DNA of 64,000 bases from Rahnella aquatilis CIP 78.65 = ATCC 33071 (GCF_000241955.1 NC_016818.1:3286001-3350000), one strand, 5' to 3'; shown: positions 46,239 through 57,337, numbered from the stretch's first letter. Program-made: numbers and translations. Notes: generated by a model not told the origin, from the sequence alone.

Positions 46239-47270
46239 TCAGCCGCCGATAAACGACAGGTTCTGAGTAACTCCGGTATTGCCTTCATGCAGGAAGTGGG
46301 TTTGTTTTTTACGGCTGAGGCCGCCCTGAATGCGGTCCATCAACGCGTCCTGCTGCATGTCGTCGGCTAATAAATCGCGTAGCGGAATGCCCTGCTCGCC
46401 GAAAAGACACAAATGCAGATTGCCGATGGCAGACACGCGCAACCGGTTACAGCTTGCGCAAAAGTCTTTTTCGTAAGGCATGATCAGACCGATTTCACCC
46501 AGATAATCCGGATGGCTAAAGACCTGTGCGGGGCCGTCGCTGCGGGCGCGAAGCTGTAACTGCCAGCCCTGACGCACCAGTTGTTCGCGCAGTACTTCGC
46601 CCGAAACATGGTGTTTACGGAACAGGTCACCACCGTCGCCGGTTTCCATCAGTTCGATGAAACGCAGCTGGATGGGACGGGTTTTGATCCAGCCGAGGAA
46701 GGTATTCAGACTGGCATGATTCACATCGCGCATCAGCACGGTATTGACTTTCACCTTGCTGAAACCGGCATCAAAGGCGGCATCAATACCCGCCATAACG
46801 TCATGAAATTTATCCTGCCCGGTGATGGCATGAAACTGGCGGGCATCAAGACTGTCAACGCTGACGTTGATGTTAGTCAGCCCCGCGTCGCGCCATTTCG
46901 CAATATCACGCGCCATACGGTAACCGTTGGTCGTCACTGCCAGCGTTTTGATTGAGGGATTTTCGCGCACGGTGGCAATGATCTCGCAGAAATCGCGGCG
47001 CAGCGACGGCTCTCCACCGGTCAGACGCACTTTTTCCGTCCCTAAATTAGCGAACGCGCGGCTGACCCGACGGATTTCATCGAGCGAGAGAAAACTTTTA
47101 TTGCTGTGTCCGTGCGGCTTGTAGCCATCCGGCAGACAATAGGTGCAACGAAAATTGCACACGTCTGTGATCGACAGCCGCAAGTAGTAAAACTTGCGGG
47201 CAAAAGCATCAGTAAGTTGAAGCACCTTTAACACCTTTCCAGATACGGGAGATGCGGGCATTTCTGCCAT
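46239..47270 (-). CDS. moaA: GTP 3',8-cyclase MoaA
   Basis: A 343-residue radical-SAM enzyme, first step of molybdenum cofactor synthesis. The N-terminal cluster has Cys38, Cys42 and Cys45 ([10 protein letters not shown]); the C-terminal second [4Fe-4S] cluster is at [10 protein letters not shown] ... LHLC. The last residues end in SFIGG, as usual. The start at 47270 gives about 14 residues more than E. coli MoaA (329 aa); its AGGG ribosome site is inside the arm of a leader hairpin. Confidence 0.94.
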   Translation of the reverse strand: MAEMPASPVSGKVLKVLQLTDAFARKFYYLRLSITDVCNFRCTYCLPDGYKPHGHSNKSFLSLDEIRRVSRAFANLGTEKVRLTGGEPSLRRDFCEIIATVRENPSIKTLAVTTNGYRMARDIAKWRDAGLTNINVSVDSLDARQFHAITGQDKFHDVMAGIDAAFDAGFSKVKVNTVLMRDVNHASLNTFLGWIKTRPIQLRFIELMETGDGGDLFRKHHVSGEVLREQLVRQGWQLQLRARSDGPAQVFSHPDYLGEIGLIMPYEKDFCASCNRLRVSAIGNLHLCLFGEQGIPLRDLLADDMQQDALMDRIQGGLSRKKQTHFLHEGNTGVTQNLSFIGG

Positions 47271-47400
47271 GCACCCTGGTGACTTATGGTCACGGCCAGG
47301 GCTCCATATTGTTTCTGTGGGAACGACGTCAGAAAGGCAACTTAGGAACCAGGGCTAGGAGTTGATTCATCCGGTCCATAGCGGAGCGAGGATGAATACG
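47271..47400 (-). promoter_or_regulatory. Structured moaA leader, candidate Moco riboswitch
   Basis: On the minus strand the leader can fold into a GATTCATCC / GGATGAAT hairpin (47364-47397), a long-range CTCC / GGAG pairing, and a strong hairpin CCCTGG-cc-GTGAC ... GTCAC-CAGGG (47274-47301) whose 3' arm holds the AGGG ribosome site of moaA. The moa operon of E. coli is preceded by a Moco-sensing RNA that controls ribosome access, so the placement agrees; the exact match to the consensus was not tested. Confidence 0.5.
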
Positions 47401-47636
47401 GGGTAACGGGGCATATTCTAACGCCGCAAAGTCCGGATCGCCAAGATGGTTTTTCGTTATGCATTTTGATACATAACGGTTTTTCACCCCCAAAAGCGGC
47501 ATTTTCAATGCCTAAATCGCCTGGTTTTTAATACTCTGAGAGTGGCAGGAAGGGATAACATCTTGTTGCAAAATTAGGTAAAATCCGCCGCTGGAAAACG
47601 ATGTAAACCCGCCACTCCCCATTTGAAAGGAAAACC
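47401..47636. other. Rest of the moaA-ybhK intergenic region
   Basis: 236 bp between the structured moaA leader and the divergent ybhK gene, part of a 366-bp gap without genes. The region is AT-richer and must carry both promoters; none is clear. GAAAGGA before 47637 serves ybhK. Nothing else seen. Confidence 0.4.
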
Positions 47637-48545
47637 ATGCGCAATCGAACATTAGCTGACCTCGACCGGGTGGTGGCGTTAGGCGGAGGTCACGGGCTGG
47701 GTCGTGTGATGTCTTCACTTTCGCTGCTCGGCCCGCGCCTGACCGGCATTGTGACCACCACCGATAATGGCGGATCCACCGGCCGTATCCGCCGTTCCGT
47801 TGGCGGCATCGCCTGGGGTGATATGCGCAATTGCCTGAATCAGCTGATCACCGAACCGAGTCTGGCATCGGCGATGTTCGAATACCGTTTCAGCGGTCAG
47901 GGCGAGCTGGACGGCCATAATCTTGGCAATCTGATGCTGCGCGCCCTGGATCACCTCACCGTGCGCCCGCTTGAAGCGATCAATCTGGTGCGCAGCCTGC
48001 TGAAAGTCGATGCTGAACTGATCCCGATGTCAGAACATCCCGCCGATCTGGCGGCAATTGATGCCAATGGTGAGCACGTTCACGGCGAAGTGAACGTCGA
48101 TAAACTGGCACAAATACCGCGTGAACTGCTGCTGGAACCGCAGGTGCCTGCCACCCGTGAAGCGTTACAGGCCATCGCCGAAGCCAATCTGATCCTGATC
48201 GGGCCGGGGAGTTTCTTTACCAGCCTGATGCCGTTGCTCCTGATGAGCGATCTCACCACTGCCCTGCGCCGCAGCCGGGCACATATCGTGTATATCGGAA
48301 ATCTGGGGAAAGAACTGAGTGTCGCCGCCGCCTCGCTGACGCTGGATGACAAACTGGATATGATCGAGAAACGTATTGGCCGCCGCGCCGATGCCGCGAT
48401 TGTCGGGCCGAAAGTCAACGTCGGCGCAAGCGCCGCTGAACATCTGATTATTCAAAGCCCGCTCGAAGCCAGTGATGTGCCCTATCGCCATGATCGCGAT
48501 ATGCTACGGGCGGCAATAGAAGAAGCGCTGCAAAAAATGCTCTGA
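47637..48545 (+). CDS. ybhK: YvcK/CofD-like protein YbhK
   Basis: A 302-residue protein of the GluconeogenesisFactor/CofD-like family. [13 protein letters not shown] is the nucleotide-binding start, [14 protein letters not shown] and [10 protein letters not shown] follow, and [13 protein letters not shown] is also conserved. Relatives such as YvcK are needed for growth on gluconeogenic carbon sources and bind nucleotide sugars. Length and position between uvrB and moaA equal E. coli YbhK (302 aa). Confidence 0.93.
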   Translation: MRNRTLADLDRVVALGGGHGLGRVMSSLSLLGPRLTGIVTTTDNGGSTGRIRRSVGGIAWGDMRNCLNQLITEPSLASAMFEYRFSGQGELDGHNLGNLMLRALDHLTVRPLEAINLVRSLLKVDAELIPMSEHPADLAAIDANGEHVHGEVNVDKLAQIPRELLLEPQVPATREALQAIAEANLILIGPGSFFTSLMPLLLMSDLTTALRRSRAHIVYIGNLGKELSVAAASLTLDDKLDMIEKRIGRRADAAIVGPKVNVGASAAEHLIIQSPLEASDVPYRHDRDMLRAAIEEALQKML

Positions 48546-48564
48546 GTTCGGAATAACAGAAACA

Positions 48565-48590
48565 GAAAAGGCCGCATCAGCGGCCTTTTC
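48565..48590. terminator. Terminator between ybhK and the isochorismatase-like gene
   Basis: Stem GAAAAGGCCGC-atca-GCGGCCTTTTC, symmetrical; likely bidirectional for the convergent genes. Confidence 0.85.
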
Positions 48591-48609
48591 TGCGTCCGGG
48601 GAACAGCGT

Positions 48610-49134
48610 TTATTGCCAGTCGGCCAGGATTTCCGCCGTGGTTTTTACCGTTACCGGATTGCCCGGCACGGATAACTCACGCCACACTTCATTATGCTGC
48701 CCGATAAGTTGCTGCGCCGTCGCATGTGTACGATCGCCGGTAGTGTGCGCATCCGATGCCACCGTCACGGCATAACCTTTGCTGGCAGCAACTTTGATGG
48801 TGGTGTCCACACAATAATCCGTTGCACAACCGCAGATCGTAAAACGGGTTATCTTCAGTTCCTGCAAAACGTTATCCAGTGAGGTACGGTAGAAAGAATC
48901 ACAGGCGGTTTTAGTCACAGAAATCGCGCCTTCCGGCTGATGTAATTCCGGTAATACCTGCCAGTATTCGCTGCCTTCGGTCATTTCACCTTCGGCGTGT
49001 TGGATAAAAATAACGCGCCCGGCCTGGTCAATCAGCTGATTAATGCGCTCAGTCCGTCCGCTGCGGTCATGACGCGGAGAAGCGAACACTCCGTTTTGCA
49101 TATCCACTACAATAAGAACATGTTGCTCTGACAT
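48610..49134 (-). CDS. Isochorismatase-like cysteine hydrolase
   Basis: A 174-residue isochorismatase-superfamily hydrolase. The catalytic triad positions are Asp in LIVVDMQNG, Lys in ISVTKTACDSF and Cys in TICGCATDYCVDTT. Such enzymes hydrolyse amides, such as nicotinamide or ureidoacrylate, or isochorismate; the substrate is not decidable here. In E. coli no such gene lies between ybhK and uvrB, so it is an addition to that block. Confidence 0.88.
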   Translation of the reverse strand: MSEQHVLIVVDMQNGVFASPRHDRSGRTERINQLIDQAGRVIFIQHAEGEMTEGSEYWQVLPELHQPEGAISVTKTACDSFYRTSLDNVLQELKITRFTICGCATDYCVDTTIKVAASKGYAVTVASDAHTTGDRTHATAQQLIGQHNEVWRELSVPGNPVTVKTTAEILADWQ

Positions 49135-49174
49135 GATTTTCCCTCACAAAAAAACGCCCTGAAATGCGCGTAAA

Positions 49175-49543
49175 TTACTTTTTCACCAGCGGATGATTAT
49201 TCCACGGGCTGTCGGCAGCGGGTGCGGCGGTACTGACTTTTGGCTTTTGCGGGGCCTGTGCGGAAAGCGGCGTGCGGCGCTTGCTGCGGGTCATATCCGG
49301 GCGCAGATGCCCTTCGATGAAATCCAGATATAAGGTTTCCACTTCCTTACGCGCCCACGGCGTGCGGCGCAGGAATTTCAGGCTGGATTTCACGCTTGGG
49401 TCACTTTTGAAACAATTGATATTGACCTGAGAAGCCAGCGCCGGCCAGCCAAAGTTATCCACCAGCGTTGTCAGCAGTTTTTCCAGCGTGACGCCGTGCA
49501 GCGGATCTTTCGCTGCCCCAGGGTGTTGTGGTGTATCAGTCAT
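49175..49543 (-). CDS. VF530-type DNA-binding protein (DUF2132)
   Basis: A 122-residue protein whose first two thirds ([52 protein letters not shown]) are the VF530/DUF2132 domain, a compact helical fold thought to bind DNA. The C-terminal 45 residues are low-complexity, basic and Pro/Ala-rich. It lies just downstream of uvrB on the same strand, 65 nt apart. Function unknown. Confidence 0.85.
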   Translation of the reverse strand: MTDTPQHPGAAKDPLHGVTLEKLLTTLVDNFGWPALASQVNINCFKSDPSVKSSLKFLRRTPWARKEVETLYLDFIEGHLRPDMTRSKRRTPLSAQAPQKPKVSTAAPAADSPWNNHPLVKK

Positions 49544-49608
49544 TGGCTCGCTCTTTGTAAAATGTCTGGGTCATGATTTTTAAGCCGCGCAGTCTACCAC
49601 CCTTCTCG

Positions 49609-51615
<2,007 letters not shown>

Positions 51616-51736
51616 GACGGGCTACCTGACTGAAATGGGAATGCATAGGGCCGTGCGCGCTGAACGGGTGAACAGTTTGCGGAAAAATAGTATGAAAGAC
51701 TTCGCGATTTTTGCCAGCCCTGATTTTACCCTCGCT

Positions 51737-51765
51737 ATAATACTGTATATAAAACCAGCTTCCAA
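51737..51765 (-). promoter_or_regulatory. uvrB promoter with LexA (SOS) box
   Basis: On the minus strand -35 TTGGAA (51760-51765), 17-bp spacer and -10 TATTAT (51737-51742). The spacer holds the SOS box; read on the plus strand it is CTGTATATAAAACCAG (51743-51758), matching CTGT-N8-ACAG except one base. LexA binding there would block the promoter. The transcript start would be about 115 nt before the uvrB ATG. Confidence 0.8.
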
Positions 51766-52061
51766 TCGATAAAAAATGTTTGCGTTTAACATGCTGGCGC
51801 CCCTGCACTTTTTTAGGATATGACGAATAAGAATTTTCACCATCAGGGGACATTTTTTCTCAGAATCCTTACCCCCTCCACTTTCTGATCACAGGTTGAC
51901 GAAGATTGACACAACGATGACAAACGAATTACGGCAGTATTGCTTTTAACTAACCCATTGATTAAAAACACTATCATTAAAAAGGTGCGAATACGGGCAA
52001 ACTGAGCGGAACCCGCATGCTGACTCGTCTGTAGCAACTTTTCTCACTCTCATGCACAAGG

Positions 52062-52084
52062 TTATCCACAGGAATAGTGGATAA
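52062..52084. promoter_or_regulatory. Inverted pair of DnaA-box-like sites
   Basis: TTATCCACA (52062-52070), a perfect DnaA box, and AGTGGATAA (52076-52084), its inverse with one mismatch, 5 bp apart. A DnaA-box has been reported in the E. coli uvrB upstream region, so regulation of uvrB is a more likely role than an origin. Confidence 0.45.
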
Positions 52085-52085
52085 G

Positions 52086-52160
52086 TCTCAGCGCGCCCCG
52101 CGCTGCGGGAGTTGGGAAAAAACCGGATTTTGGCTCCCGCAGGTCTGAGAGGCTTTTTTT
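52086..52160 (+). ncRNA. Large hairpin ending in a T run, possible small RNA 3' end or terminator
   Basis: TCTCAG (52086-52091) pairs with CTGAGA (52145-52150); inside, CTGCGGGAG (52103-52111) pairs perfectly with CTCCCGCAG (52134-52142); GGCTTTTTTT follows. The shape is that of an intrinsic terminator, yet no gene ends here on the plus strand, which raises the possibility of an untranslated transcript starting upstream. No clear promoter was identified. Confidence 0.35.
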
Positions 52161-52455
52161 AGTTATTTTTTATCTTTTTTATCCCCTTATTTATGCCTAT
52201 TTTGCCTAGATTTCCGGGCTGATGTTTCTTGCAAAAAACCAAAAGTGCATCTCAGCGGTTTTTTTGGCTCACGTTTGTCCATGAGCTTGCACCAAAAACA
52301 GAGGGGACGGCACTGGCAAAGTGCAGTTCCCTGTGTGCCGCCTCTGACGGGAAGAATTTCAAAACCTCAGAAATGCTAATGAATAATCCGAAAGGGGAAG
52401 CGTCCCGGCTGTTAACACAGCGGTAACTTCTTTTTTCCCGGCCATTTTCACAAAC

Positions 52456-52472
52456 TTGGCCTGAGAGTTGCA
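52456..52472 (+). promoter_or_regulatory. Sigma-54-like promoter motif
   Basis: TTGGCCTGAGAGTTGCA: GG and GC dinucleotides separated by exactly 10 bp with TTGCA at -12, close to the consensus TGGCAC-N5-TTGCA. It points towards the ABC ATPase gene 300 nt downstream. A chance match cannot be excluded; no enhancer site was recognised. Confidence 0.35.
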
Positions 52473-52771
52473 ACGTTTCTGAATGAAAGGGTTGCGGCAG
52501 CCAGAACGACTTTTTTCACCCCGGCATAAAAAATGAGGATCTGCGTGTTTTCGGGCGGACAAAATCATTTTTAGTGCGGGGAAACGCCCCTTAACCCCAT
52601 TTATCACTGGTTAAGGTGCATTTATCTGTAATTGATGCTGTCAGGTTAGCCGTCAACAAACGGAATTAAATTCTGCGTTGGGGCATTAACAGCGGAACAT
52701 AAATGTCAGAAATATGACAGCGGCCGTCAAAATGAAGTTCAGCGGAAGGCTCCGTGCGGGAGGGAGGTCTG

Positions 52772-53482
52772 ATGTTAAGTGTAAAATCAGTTAATCAGTA
52801 TTATGGGCAAAAACATATTCTGTGGGATATCAATCTCGAACTGTACCGCGGTCAATGCACCTGCCTGATCGGGCGAAATGGCGTGGGAAAAACCACGCTG
52901 GTGAACTGCATCATGGGGCATCTTCCGGTGAAAAGCGGCGCCATCTCCTGGCAGTCGCGTGACGAAGAGCCGCAAAGTCTGCTGAATTTGCCGGTCGAAA
53001 GCCGCGCGCAAATGGGGATCGGTTATGTGCCACAGGGACGGCAGATTTTTTCGCAGATGAGCGTCGATGAAAACCTGCAAATCGCCATGATGGCCAGCCG
53101 GAATAAGACCCGTCGTGTGCCGGAAGAGGTATATGACCTGTTTCCGACATTAAAGGAGATGGGGGCGCGCAAAGCCGGTGAGCTCGATGAAAGCCAGCAG
53201 CAGCAACTGGCCATCAGTCGTGCGCTGGTTCAGGAACCTGAATTACTGATTCTGGATGAACCGACCGAGCACACCAGCGCGTCGATGGCGGCAAACATGG
53301 GCAATATCATACACCGCCTGAACCGTGATCTCGGCCTGACCTTGTTGCTGGTCGGCCATAAATTGCCGTTCATCCGCAGTGTCGCTGACCGGTTCTGTCT
53401 GGTCGACGGCGGACGTAACATCGCGCAAGGCACGCTGGCTCAGCTTGACGATACGTTAGTCAAAAATTATCTGACCGTCTGA
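52772..53482 (+). CDS. Orphan UrtE/LivF-like ABC ATPase with altered signature motif
   Basis: A 236-residue ABC ATPase resembling urea-transporter UrtE. Walker A is GRNGVGKTT (34-42), Q-loop YVPQGRQIF, Walker B LLILDEPTE (158-166) and H-loop His196 are intact. The signature, normally LSGGQ, reads LDESQ at 138-142, and the D-loop EHTSASM is unusual. Both suggest changed or impaired ATP-sandwich chemistry. No permease or binding-protein gene is adjacent: uvrB lies upstream on the other strand and bioD 4 nt beyond, convergent. ATG 52772 has GGGAGG upstream. It may be a regulatory or decayed remnant of a urt system. Confidence 0.8.
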   Translation: MLSVKSVNQYYGQKHILWDINLELYRGQCTCLIGRNGVGKTTLVNCIMGHLPVKSGAISWQSRDEEPQSLLNLPVESRAQMGIGYVPQGRQIFSQMSVDENLQIAMMASRNKTRRVPEEVYDLFPTLKEMGARKAGELDESQQQQLAISRALVQEPELLILDEPTEHTSASMAANMGNIIHRLNRDLGLTLLLVGHKLPFIRSVADRFCLVDGGRNIAQGTLAQLDDTLVKNYLTV

Positions 53483-53486
53483 CGTC

Positions 53487-54167
53487 TCATGCCGTGAGAC
53501 GGTTAAGATGAAGATACTGTCCCAAATTAACGTCAGTTCCGGCACTCAGGTACGGGATCTCGCCCAGCAAAGGCGCAGGCAGCATACGCGTGAGCGTATC
53601 CATATAGGCCTGATGATGCTTCCCCGTTTCCTGTACGTCATTGGCTATCCAGCCTGCCAGATGCAAACCACTTTGTGCGATGGCCTGCGCCGTCAGCACG
53701 GCGTGGTTAATACAACCCAGCCGCATGCCTACCACTAACACCACCGGCAATTGCTCGGCAATCGCCCAGTCGGCAAAGGTATAATCCGCCGTCAGCGGTG
53801 TATACCACCCCCCCGCACCTTCCACCACCACCCAGTCCGCCAGCGGTTCGAGATGACGTAATCCGTCGGATAACACCTGTGGATCAACCGGCCGTTTTTC
53901 CAGTTCGCTGACGATATGTGGCGAAGTCGGTTCGATAAACGTGCACGGGTTCACTTCGTCATAACGCAGCCCGACAGTGCTGTAAGCCTGCAAGGTCAGT
54001 GCGTCACTGTTGCGCGGGCCTTCGCCGGTCATTTCACTGCCTGATGCCACCGGTTTATAACCGGCGGTTGTGTGTCCGGCGCATGCAGCAGCCTGTAAAA
54101 ATGCAGTGGTCGCCACGGTTTTACCGACTTCAGTGTCGGTGCCGGTAATGAAGTATTTTTGTTTCAT
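53487..54167 (-). CDS. bioD: Dethiobiotin synthetase
   Basis: A 226-residue enzyme closing the ureido ring of dethiobiotin with CO2 and ATP. The P-loop GTDTEVGKT begins at about residue 8; VVEGAGGWYTPL and the Asn-rich GWIANDV segment are family features. The ATG at 54167 (MKQKYFITGTDTE) is used; a longer frame to 54263 would read through a palindromic repeat. It is the last gene of bioBFCD, 112 nt after bioC. Confidence 0.95.
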   Translation of the reverse strand: MKQKYFITGTDTEVGKTVATTAFLQAAACAGHTTAGYKPVASGSEMTGEGPRNSDALTLQAYSTVGLRYDEVNPCTFIEPTSPHIVSELEKRPVDPQVLSDGLRHLEPLADWVVVEGAGGWYTPLTADYTFADWAIAEQLPVVLVVGMRLGCINHAVLTAQAIAQSGLHLAGWIANDVQETGKHHQAYMDTLTRMLPAPLLGEIPYLSAGTDVNLGQYLHLNRLTA

Positions 54168-54188
54168 GAAAAGCCTGGTGTTGGTTGG

Positions 54189-54275
54189 CTCCCTCCCCGC
54201 ATTGAAATCGGCTTTTGCTCCTCCCCCTGCGAAGGGGGAGGGAGCAGACCGCGCCGGTTTCAATCCGGGGAGGAG
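54189..54275. repeat. Dispersed palindrome nested in a larger inverted repeat, copy 8
   Basis: The standard core lies at 54217-54245 (GCTCCTCCCCC-TGCGAA-GGGGGAGGGAGC). It is enclosed by a second inverted pair, CTCCCTCCCCGCATTGAAAT (from 54189) and ATTTCAATCC...GGAGG-like sequence ending at 54275. The whole 87-bp block sits between bioC and bioD. Confidence 0.75.
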
Positions 54276-54279
54276 TAAA

Positions 54280-55071
54280 TTATCTTGGGATCAGTTCTTC
54301 GACCTGCAAAATGCCGTAGACCAGCCGGTAGTTGAGCGGCAGGATGCCGTCGCGGCGGGCGTAGTGTTTGTCCAGCAATTGCAGGCGTTCCCTCCCCCCC
54401 AGACCGCCGAGACGACCATTTTTGATGTGCGTCGCGCCGATGCCTTTCAGCGAGCGAAGCAGCGACATCACATCAGGGAATTGGGCTACGTGCTCGCTGA
54501 AAGTGACTTCGTGGCGATACGGCGCGCAGGCTTCGGCGATTTTGTCCGGCGTCAGGAACTGATTGACGTGACGTCGGCCATCGACCTTCATCCAGGCAGC
54601 AGCCAGCTCATTGAGCGAACCTTCTGCCAGCGTGGAGAACAGCACCAGCCCGCCGTTGCGGGTAACCCGGTGCATTTCTTCCAGGGCGCGCGGCAGTGCG
54701 TTGCACCACTGCACGGCCAGATTGCTGAAGCAGATGTCGACAGAATTGTCGGCAAACGGCAAACGTTCGATGTCGCCCGGCACGTATTCATCCGCTGAAT
54801 CCAGCTCACGCGCACGGTTCAGCATGCCTTCGGAGAGATCCAGCGCAATGACATTTTTACCCTGCGCACGCCAGTGACGGCTGAAGTGGCCAGTGCCGCA
54901 ACCGGCATCGACGACAATCTTGCCGGCGTCTTTCAGATACGGCGCAGCCAGCGCCAGCAATTCCTCACCCACATCACGCTGCAATTGCGCAGCGTTTTCA
55001 TAACTGATGGCAGCACGACTGAACGCGTCGGCCACCGCTTGTTTGTTCACTAATTCAGTGACTGCACCCAT
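54280..55071 (-). CDS. bioC: Malonyl-ACP O-methyltransferase
   Basis: A 263-residue SAM-dependent methyltransferase that masks malonyl-ACP to start pimelate synthesis. The SAM motif is [15 protein letters not shown], with [14 protein letters not shown] and [14 protein letters not shown] as BioC-specific blocks. It overlaps the end of bioF by 17 nt, as in E. coli. A short extra N-terminal stretch relative to E. coli (251 aa) precedes [10 protein letters not shown]. Confidence 0.94.
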   Translation of the reverse strand: MGAVTELVNKQAVADAFSRAAISYENAAQLQRDVGEELLALAAPYLKDAGKIVVDAGCGTGHFSRHWRAQGKNVIALDLSEGMLNRARELDSADEYVPGDIERLPFADNSVDICFSNLAVQWCNALPRALEEMHRVTRNGGLVLFSTLAEGSLNELAAAWMKVDGRRHVNQFLTPDKIAEACAPYRHEVTFSEHVAQFPDVMSLLRSLKGIGATHIKNGRLGGLGGRERLQLLDKHYARRDGILPLNYRLVYGILQVEELIPR

Positions 55072-56206
55072 GAAGGGACTCCAGCAAAAAATCGATATCT
55101 TCCGGCCTGTGCGCCGCTGTCAGGGTAATGCGCAACCGCGCACTGCCCGGTGGCACCGTCGGTGGACGGATGGCGCTGACCCATAATCCGCGCTCACGCA
55201 ACATGGATGCCAGATCCAGCGCGGGCTGGTTTTCACCCACAATCACCGGCTGGATCGCCGTCTGTGAACCGGTCAGCGGATACGGCAAACCGGCGGCACC
55301 CGCGCGAAAACGGGCAATATTGGCCGCCAGTTTATCACGCAGACCATCATCCTGCCGGACTCGTGCCAGTGCAGCCTGTAGCGCACACACCTGCGCGGCG
55401 GGCATCGACGTGCTGTAAATCAGATGACGGGCAAACTGTAACAGGTAATCTGCGGTCACCTCATCACACAGGACGGCCGCGCCACTGCAACCGAAAGCTT
55501 TTCCGAAGGTGACCACCAGCAGTTCCGGCCTGATGCCCTGCTGCCAGCAACTGCCGCGCCCTTCTTCACCGGTAACGCCCACGCCATGCGCGTCATCAAC
55601 CATCAGCCAGCTACCGTGCGCTTTGGACAGGTTATGCAGATCAGCCAGCGGTGCCGCGTCGCCGTCCATACTGAATACACCTTCAGTCACCACCAGCGTT
55701 TCACCGCTGACCGGTTTTTCCAGCAGGCGCTGCAGGGAATCCGGCTGATTATGGTGAAAACGGCGTAACTGCGAAGGCGCATGAGCTGCGGCTTCCAGCA
55801 AGGAGGCGTGGCTGAGTTTGTCGGCCAGCACGCGATCATCACTTTGCATCAACGCCGCGAGAATCGCCTGATTCGCCGCAAAACCGGAGATAAACAGCAA
55901 CGCACGCGGATATCCCTGCCACTGCGCCAGTTGCTGCTCAAACTCTGCATGCGCCTCGCTGTAGCCGGTGACATGTCCGGAGCCGCCGCTGCCAACGCCG
56001 TATCTCTCCGCGCCCTGCTGCCACGCGGCAATCACCTGAGCGTCCTGACTCAGGCCGAGATAATCGTTACCGGAAAAGTTCAGATAACGCCGGTCACCCT
56101 GCGTCAGAAAGCGTGCGCTGCCGCCCCGGTTTGGCTGCCGCACACGAAAGGCCGCCGCCTGTTTGCGCGCCGCTACCGCGTCGTTAATCCGCGTTTGCCA
56201 GCTCAT
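55055..56206 (-). CDS. bioF: 8-amino-7-oxononanoate synthase
   Basis: A 383-residue PLP enzyme condensing pimeloyl-ACP and alanine. NYLGLSQD near the N-terminus, [16 protein letters not shown] and the PLP Lys in [13 protein letters not shown] are conserved; the length equals E. coli BioF (384 aa). Separated from bioB by only 3 nt. Confidence 0.95.
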   Translation of the reverse strand: MSWQTRINDAVAARKQAAAFRVRQPNRGGSARFLTQGDRRYLNFSGNDYLGLSQDAQVIAAWQQGAERYGVGSGGSGHVTGYSEAHAEFEQQLAQWQGYPRALLFISGFAANQAILAALMQSDDRVLADKLSHASLLEAAAHAPSQLRRFHHNQPDSLQRLLEKPVSGETLVVTEGVFSMDGDAAPLADLHNLSKAHGSWLMVDDAHGVGVTGEEGRGSCWQQGIRPELLVVTFGKAFGCSGAAVLCDEVTADYLLQFARHLIYSTSMPAAQVCALQAALARVRQDDGLRDKLAANIARFRAGAAGLPYPLTGSQTAIQPVIVGENQPALDLASMLRERGLWVSAIRPPTVPPGSARLRITLTAAHRPEDIDFLLESLHGCSH

Positions 56207-56209
56207 CGG

Positions 56210-57247
56210 TTATACGGCGGCGTTGTAGAACTGATCGGTATCGGCATGTACCAGTTTTTGGGCCAGCGCGGCCTGCTGCTGGTTATCGCCCATTTCTGTT
56301 TCAAATGCCTGCGGGTTCAGTCCCAGCTTGCCGAATAAGATTAAGTCTTTATCCTCTGCCGGGTTTGGCGTGGTCAGCAGTTTGCAGCCGTAGAAAATGG
56401 AGTTGGCACCGGCCATAAAGCACATCGCCTGGGTCTGCTCGCTCATCTGTTCGCGACCTGCGGAAAGGCGCACATACGATTGCGGCATCATGATGCGGGC
56501 GACCGCAATAGTGCGGATGAAATCAAACGGATCCACATCATCGTTATCCGCCAGCGGCGTGCCTTTGACTTTCACCAGCATGTTGATCGGCACACTTTCC
56601 GGCGGCACCGGCAGGTTCGCCAGTTGCATCAGCAAACCGGCGCGGTCTTTCACGGTTTCACCCAAACCGACAATGCCGCCTGAGCAGACTTTAATGCCTG
56701 CGCCGCGCACTTCTGCCAGCGTATCCAGACGTTCCTGATAGCTGCGGGTGGTAATGATGCTGCCGTAAAATTCCGGCGAGGTATCCAGGTTATGGTTATA
56801 AAAATCCAGACCGGCATGCGCCAGGCGCTGTGCCTGTGTGGTGTTCAGCGTGCCGAGGGTCATGCAGGTTTCCATTCCCATCTCTTTCACGCCCTGCACC
56901 ATTTGCTCAAGGTAAGGCATATCGCGGTCATGCGGGTTTTTCCACGCCGCGCCCATGCAGAAACGGGTCGATCCGGCGGCTTTTGCCTGACGGGCGGATT
57001 CCAGCACCTGCTCAACCTGCATCAGACGTTCTGATTCCAGCCCGGTTTTGTAGCGGGAACTCTGCGGGCAGTATTTACAGTCTTCCGGACAGGCACCGGT
57101 TTTGATCGACAGCAAGGTGCTGACCTGAACCTGACGCGGGTCGAAGTGCTGACGGTGAATTTGTTGCGCTTCGAACATCAGCTCTAAAAAAGGCTTATCG
57201 AACAGGGCCTGAGTTTTTTCCAGCGTCCAGTGGGTGCGGGCAGTCAT
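56210..57247 (-). CDS. bioB: Biotin synthase
   Basis: A 345-residue radical-SAM enzyme that inserts sulfur into dethiobiotin. The radical-SAM Cys triad is Cys53, Cys57 and Cys60 ([10 protein letters not shown]), at the same positions as in E. coli BioB; the [2Fe-2S] ligands lie in [12 protein letters not shown] and later Cys residues. It is the first gene of the bioBFCD operon, facing bioA across the BirA-controlled region. Confidence 0.96.
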   Translation of the reverse strand: MTARTHWTLEKTQALFDKPFLELMFEAQQIHRQHFDPRQVQVSTLLSIKTGACPEDCKYCPQSSRYKTGLESERLMQVEQVLESARQAKAAGSTRFCMGAAWKNPHDRDMPYLEQMVQGVKEMGMETCMTLGTLNTTQAQRLAHAGLDFYNHNLDTSPEFYGSIITTRSYQERLDTLAEVRGAGIKVCSGGIVGLGETVKDRAGLLMQLANLPVPPESVPINMLVKVKGTPLADNDDVDPFDFIRTIAVARIMMPQSYVRLSAGREQMSEQTQAMCFMAGANSIFYGCKLLTTPNPAEDKDLILFGKLGLNPQAFETEMGDNQQQAALAQKLVHADTDQFYNAAV

Positions 57248-57292
57248 TGCGACTCCTTTAAAAAGTGTTCAGTTATATTTTTTTCATAATCC

Positions 57293-57337
57293 GTAAACCA
57301 TTTTTAATTTGTTTTGGTTTACCGTCAACGTTAAAAT
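57293..57337. promoter_or_regulatory. bio operator and bioA promoter
   Basis: BirA-type operator GTAAACC (57293-57299), 16 bp, GGTTTAC (57316-57322), same geometry as E. coli. The bioA promoter overlaps: -35 TTGTTT (57309-57314), 17-bp spacer, -10 TAAAAT (57332-57337). A further half-site GGTTTACAA lies at 57346-57354. Biotinyl-AMP-bound BirA would repress both bioA and bioBFCD. Confidence 0.85.

Larger units (their letters stand above)
51616..52771. other. Long non-coding region between uvrB and the orphan ABC ATPase
   Basis: 1156 bp without a convincing gene; small open frames exist on both strands but have no ribosome site or family resemblance. It contains the uvrB promoter (51737-51765), a pair of inverted DnaA-box-like sites (52062-52084), a long hairpin ending in a T run (52086-52160), a second large hairpin (52299-52346), a sigma-54-like motif (52456-52472) and a hairpin CCTTAACC ... 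GGTTAAGG at 52589-52616. It is much longer than the corresponding uvrB-bioD gap of E. coli. Confidence 0.6.

Noticed and set aside
52062..52084. DnaA-box pair as a replication origin
   Set aside because: Only two boxes, no AT-rich unwinding repeats and no gidA, mnmG or dnaA genes nearby.
51843..52607. Short open frames of 60-80 codons on the minus strand before the ABC ATPase
   Set aside because: No ribosome sites, no hydrophobic or family-like pattern, and they overlap strong hairpins.
54168..54263. Longer bioD start
   Set aside because: The extra 32 codons are translated from the dispersed palindrome; MKQKYFITGTDTE at 54167 matches the family start.
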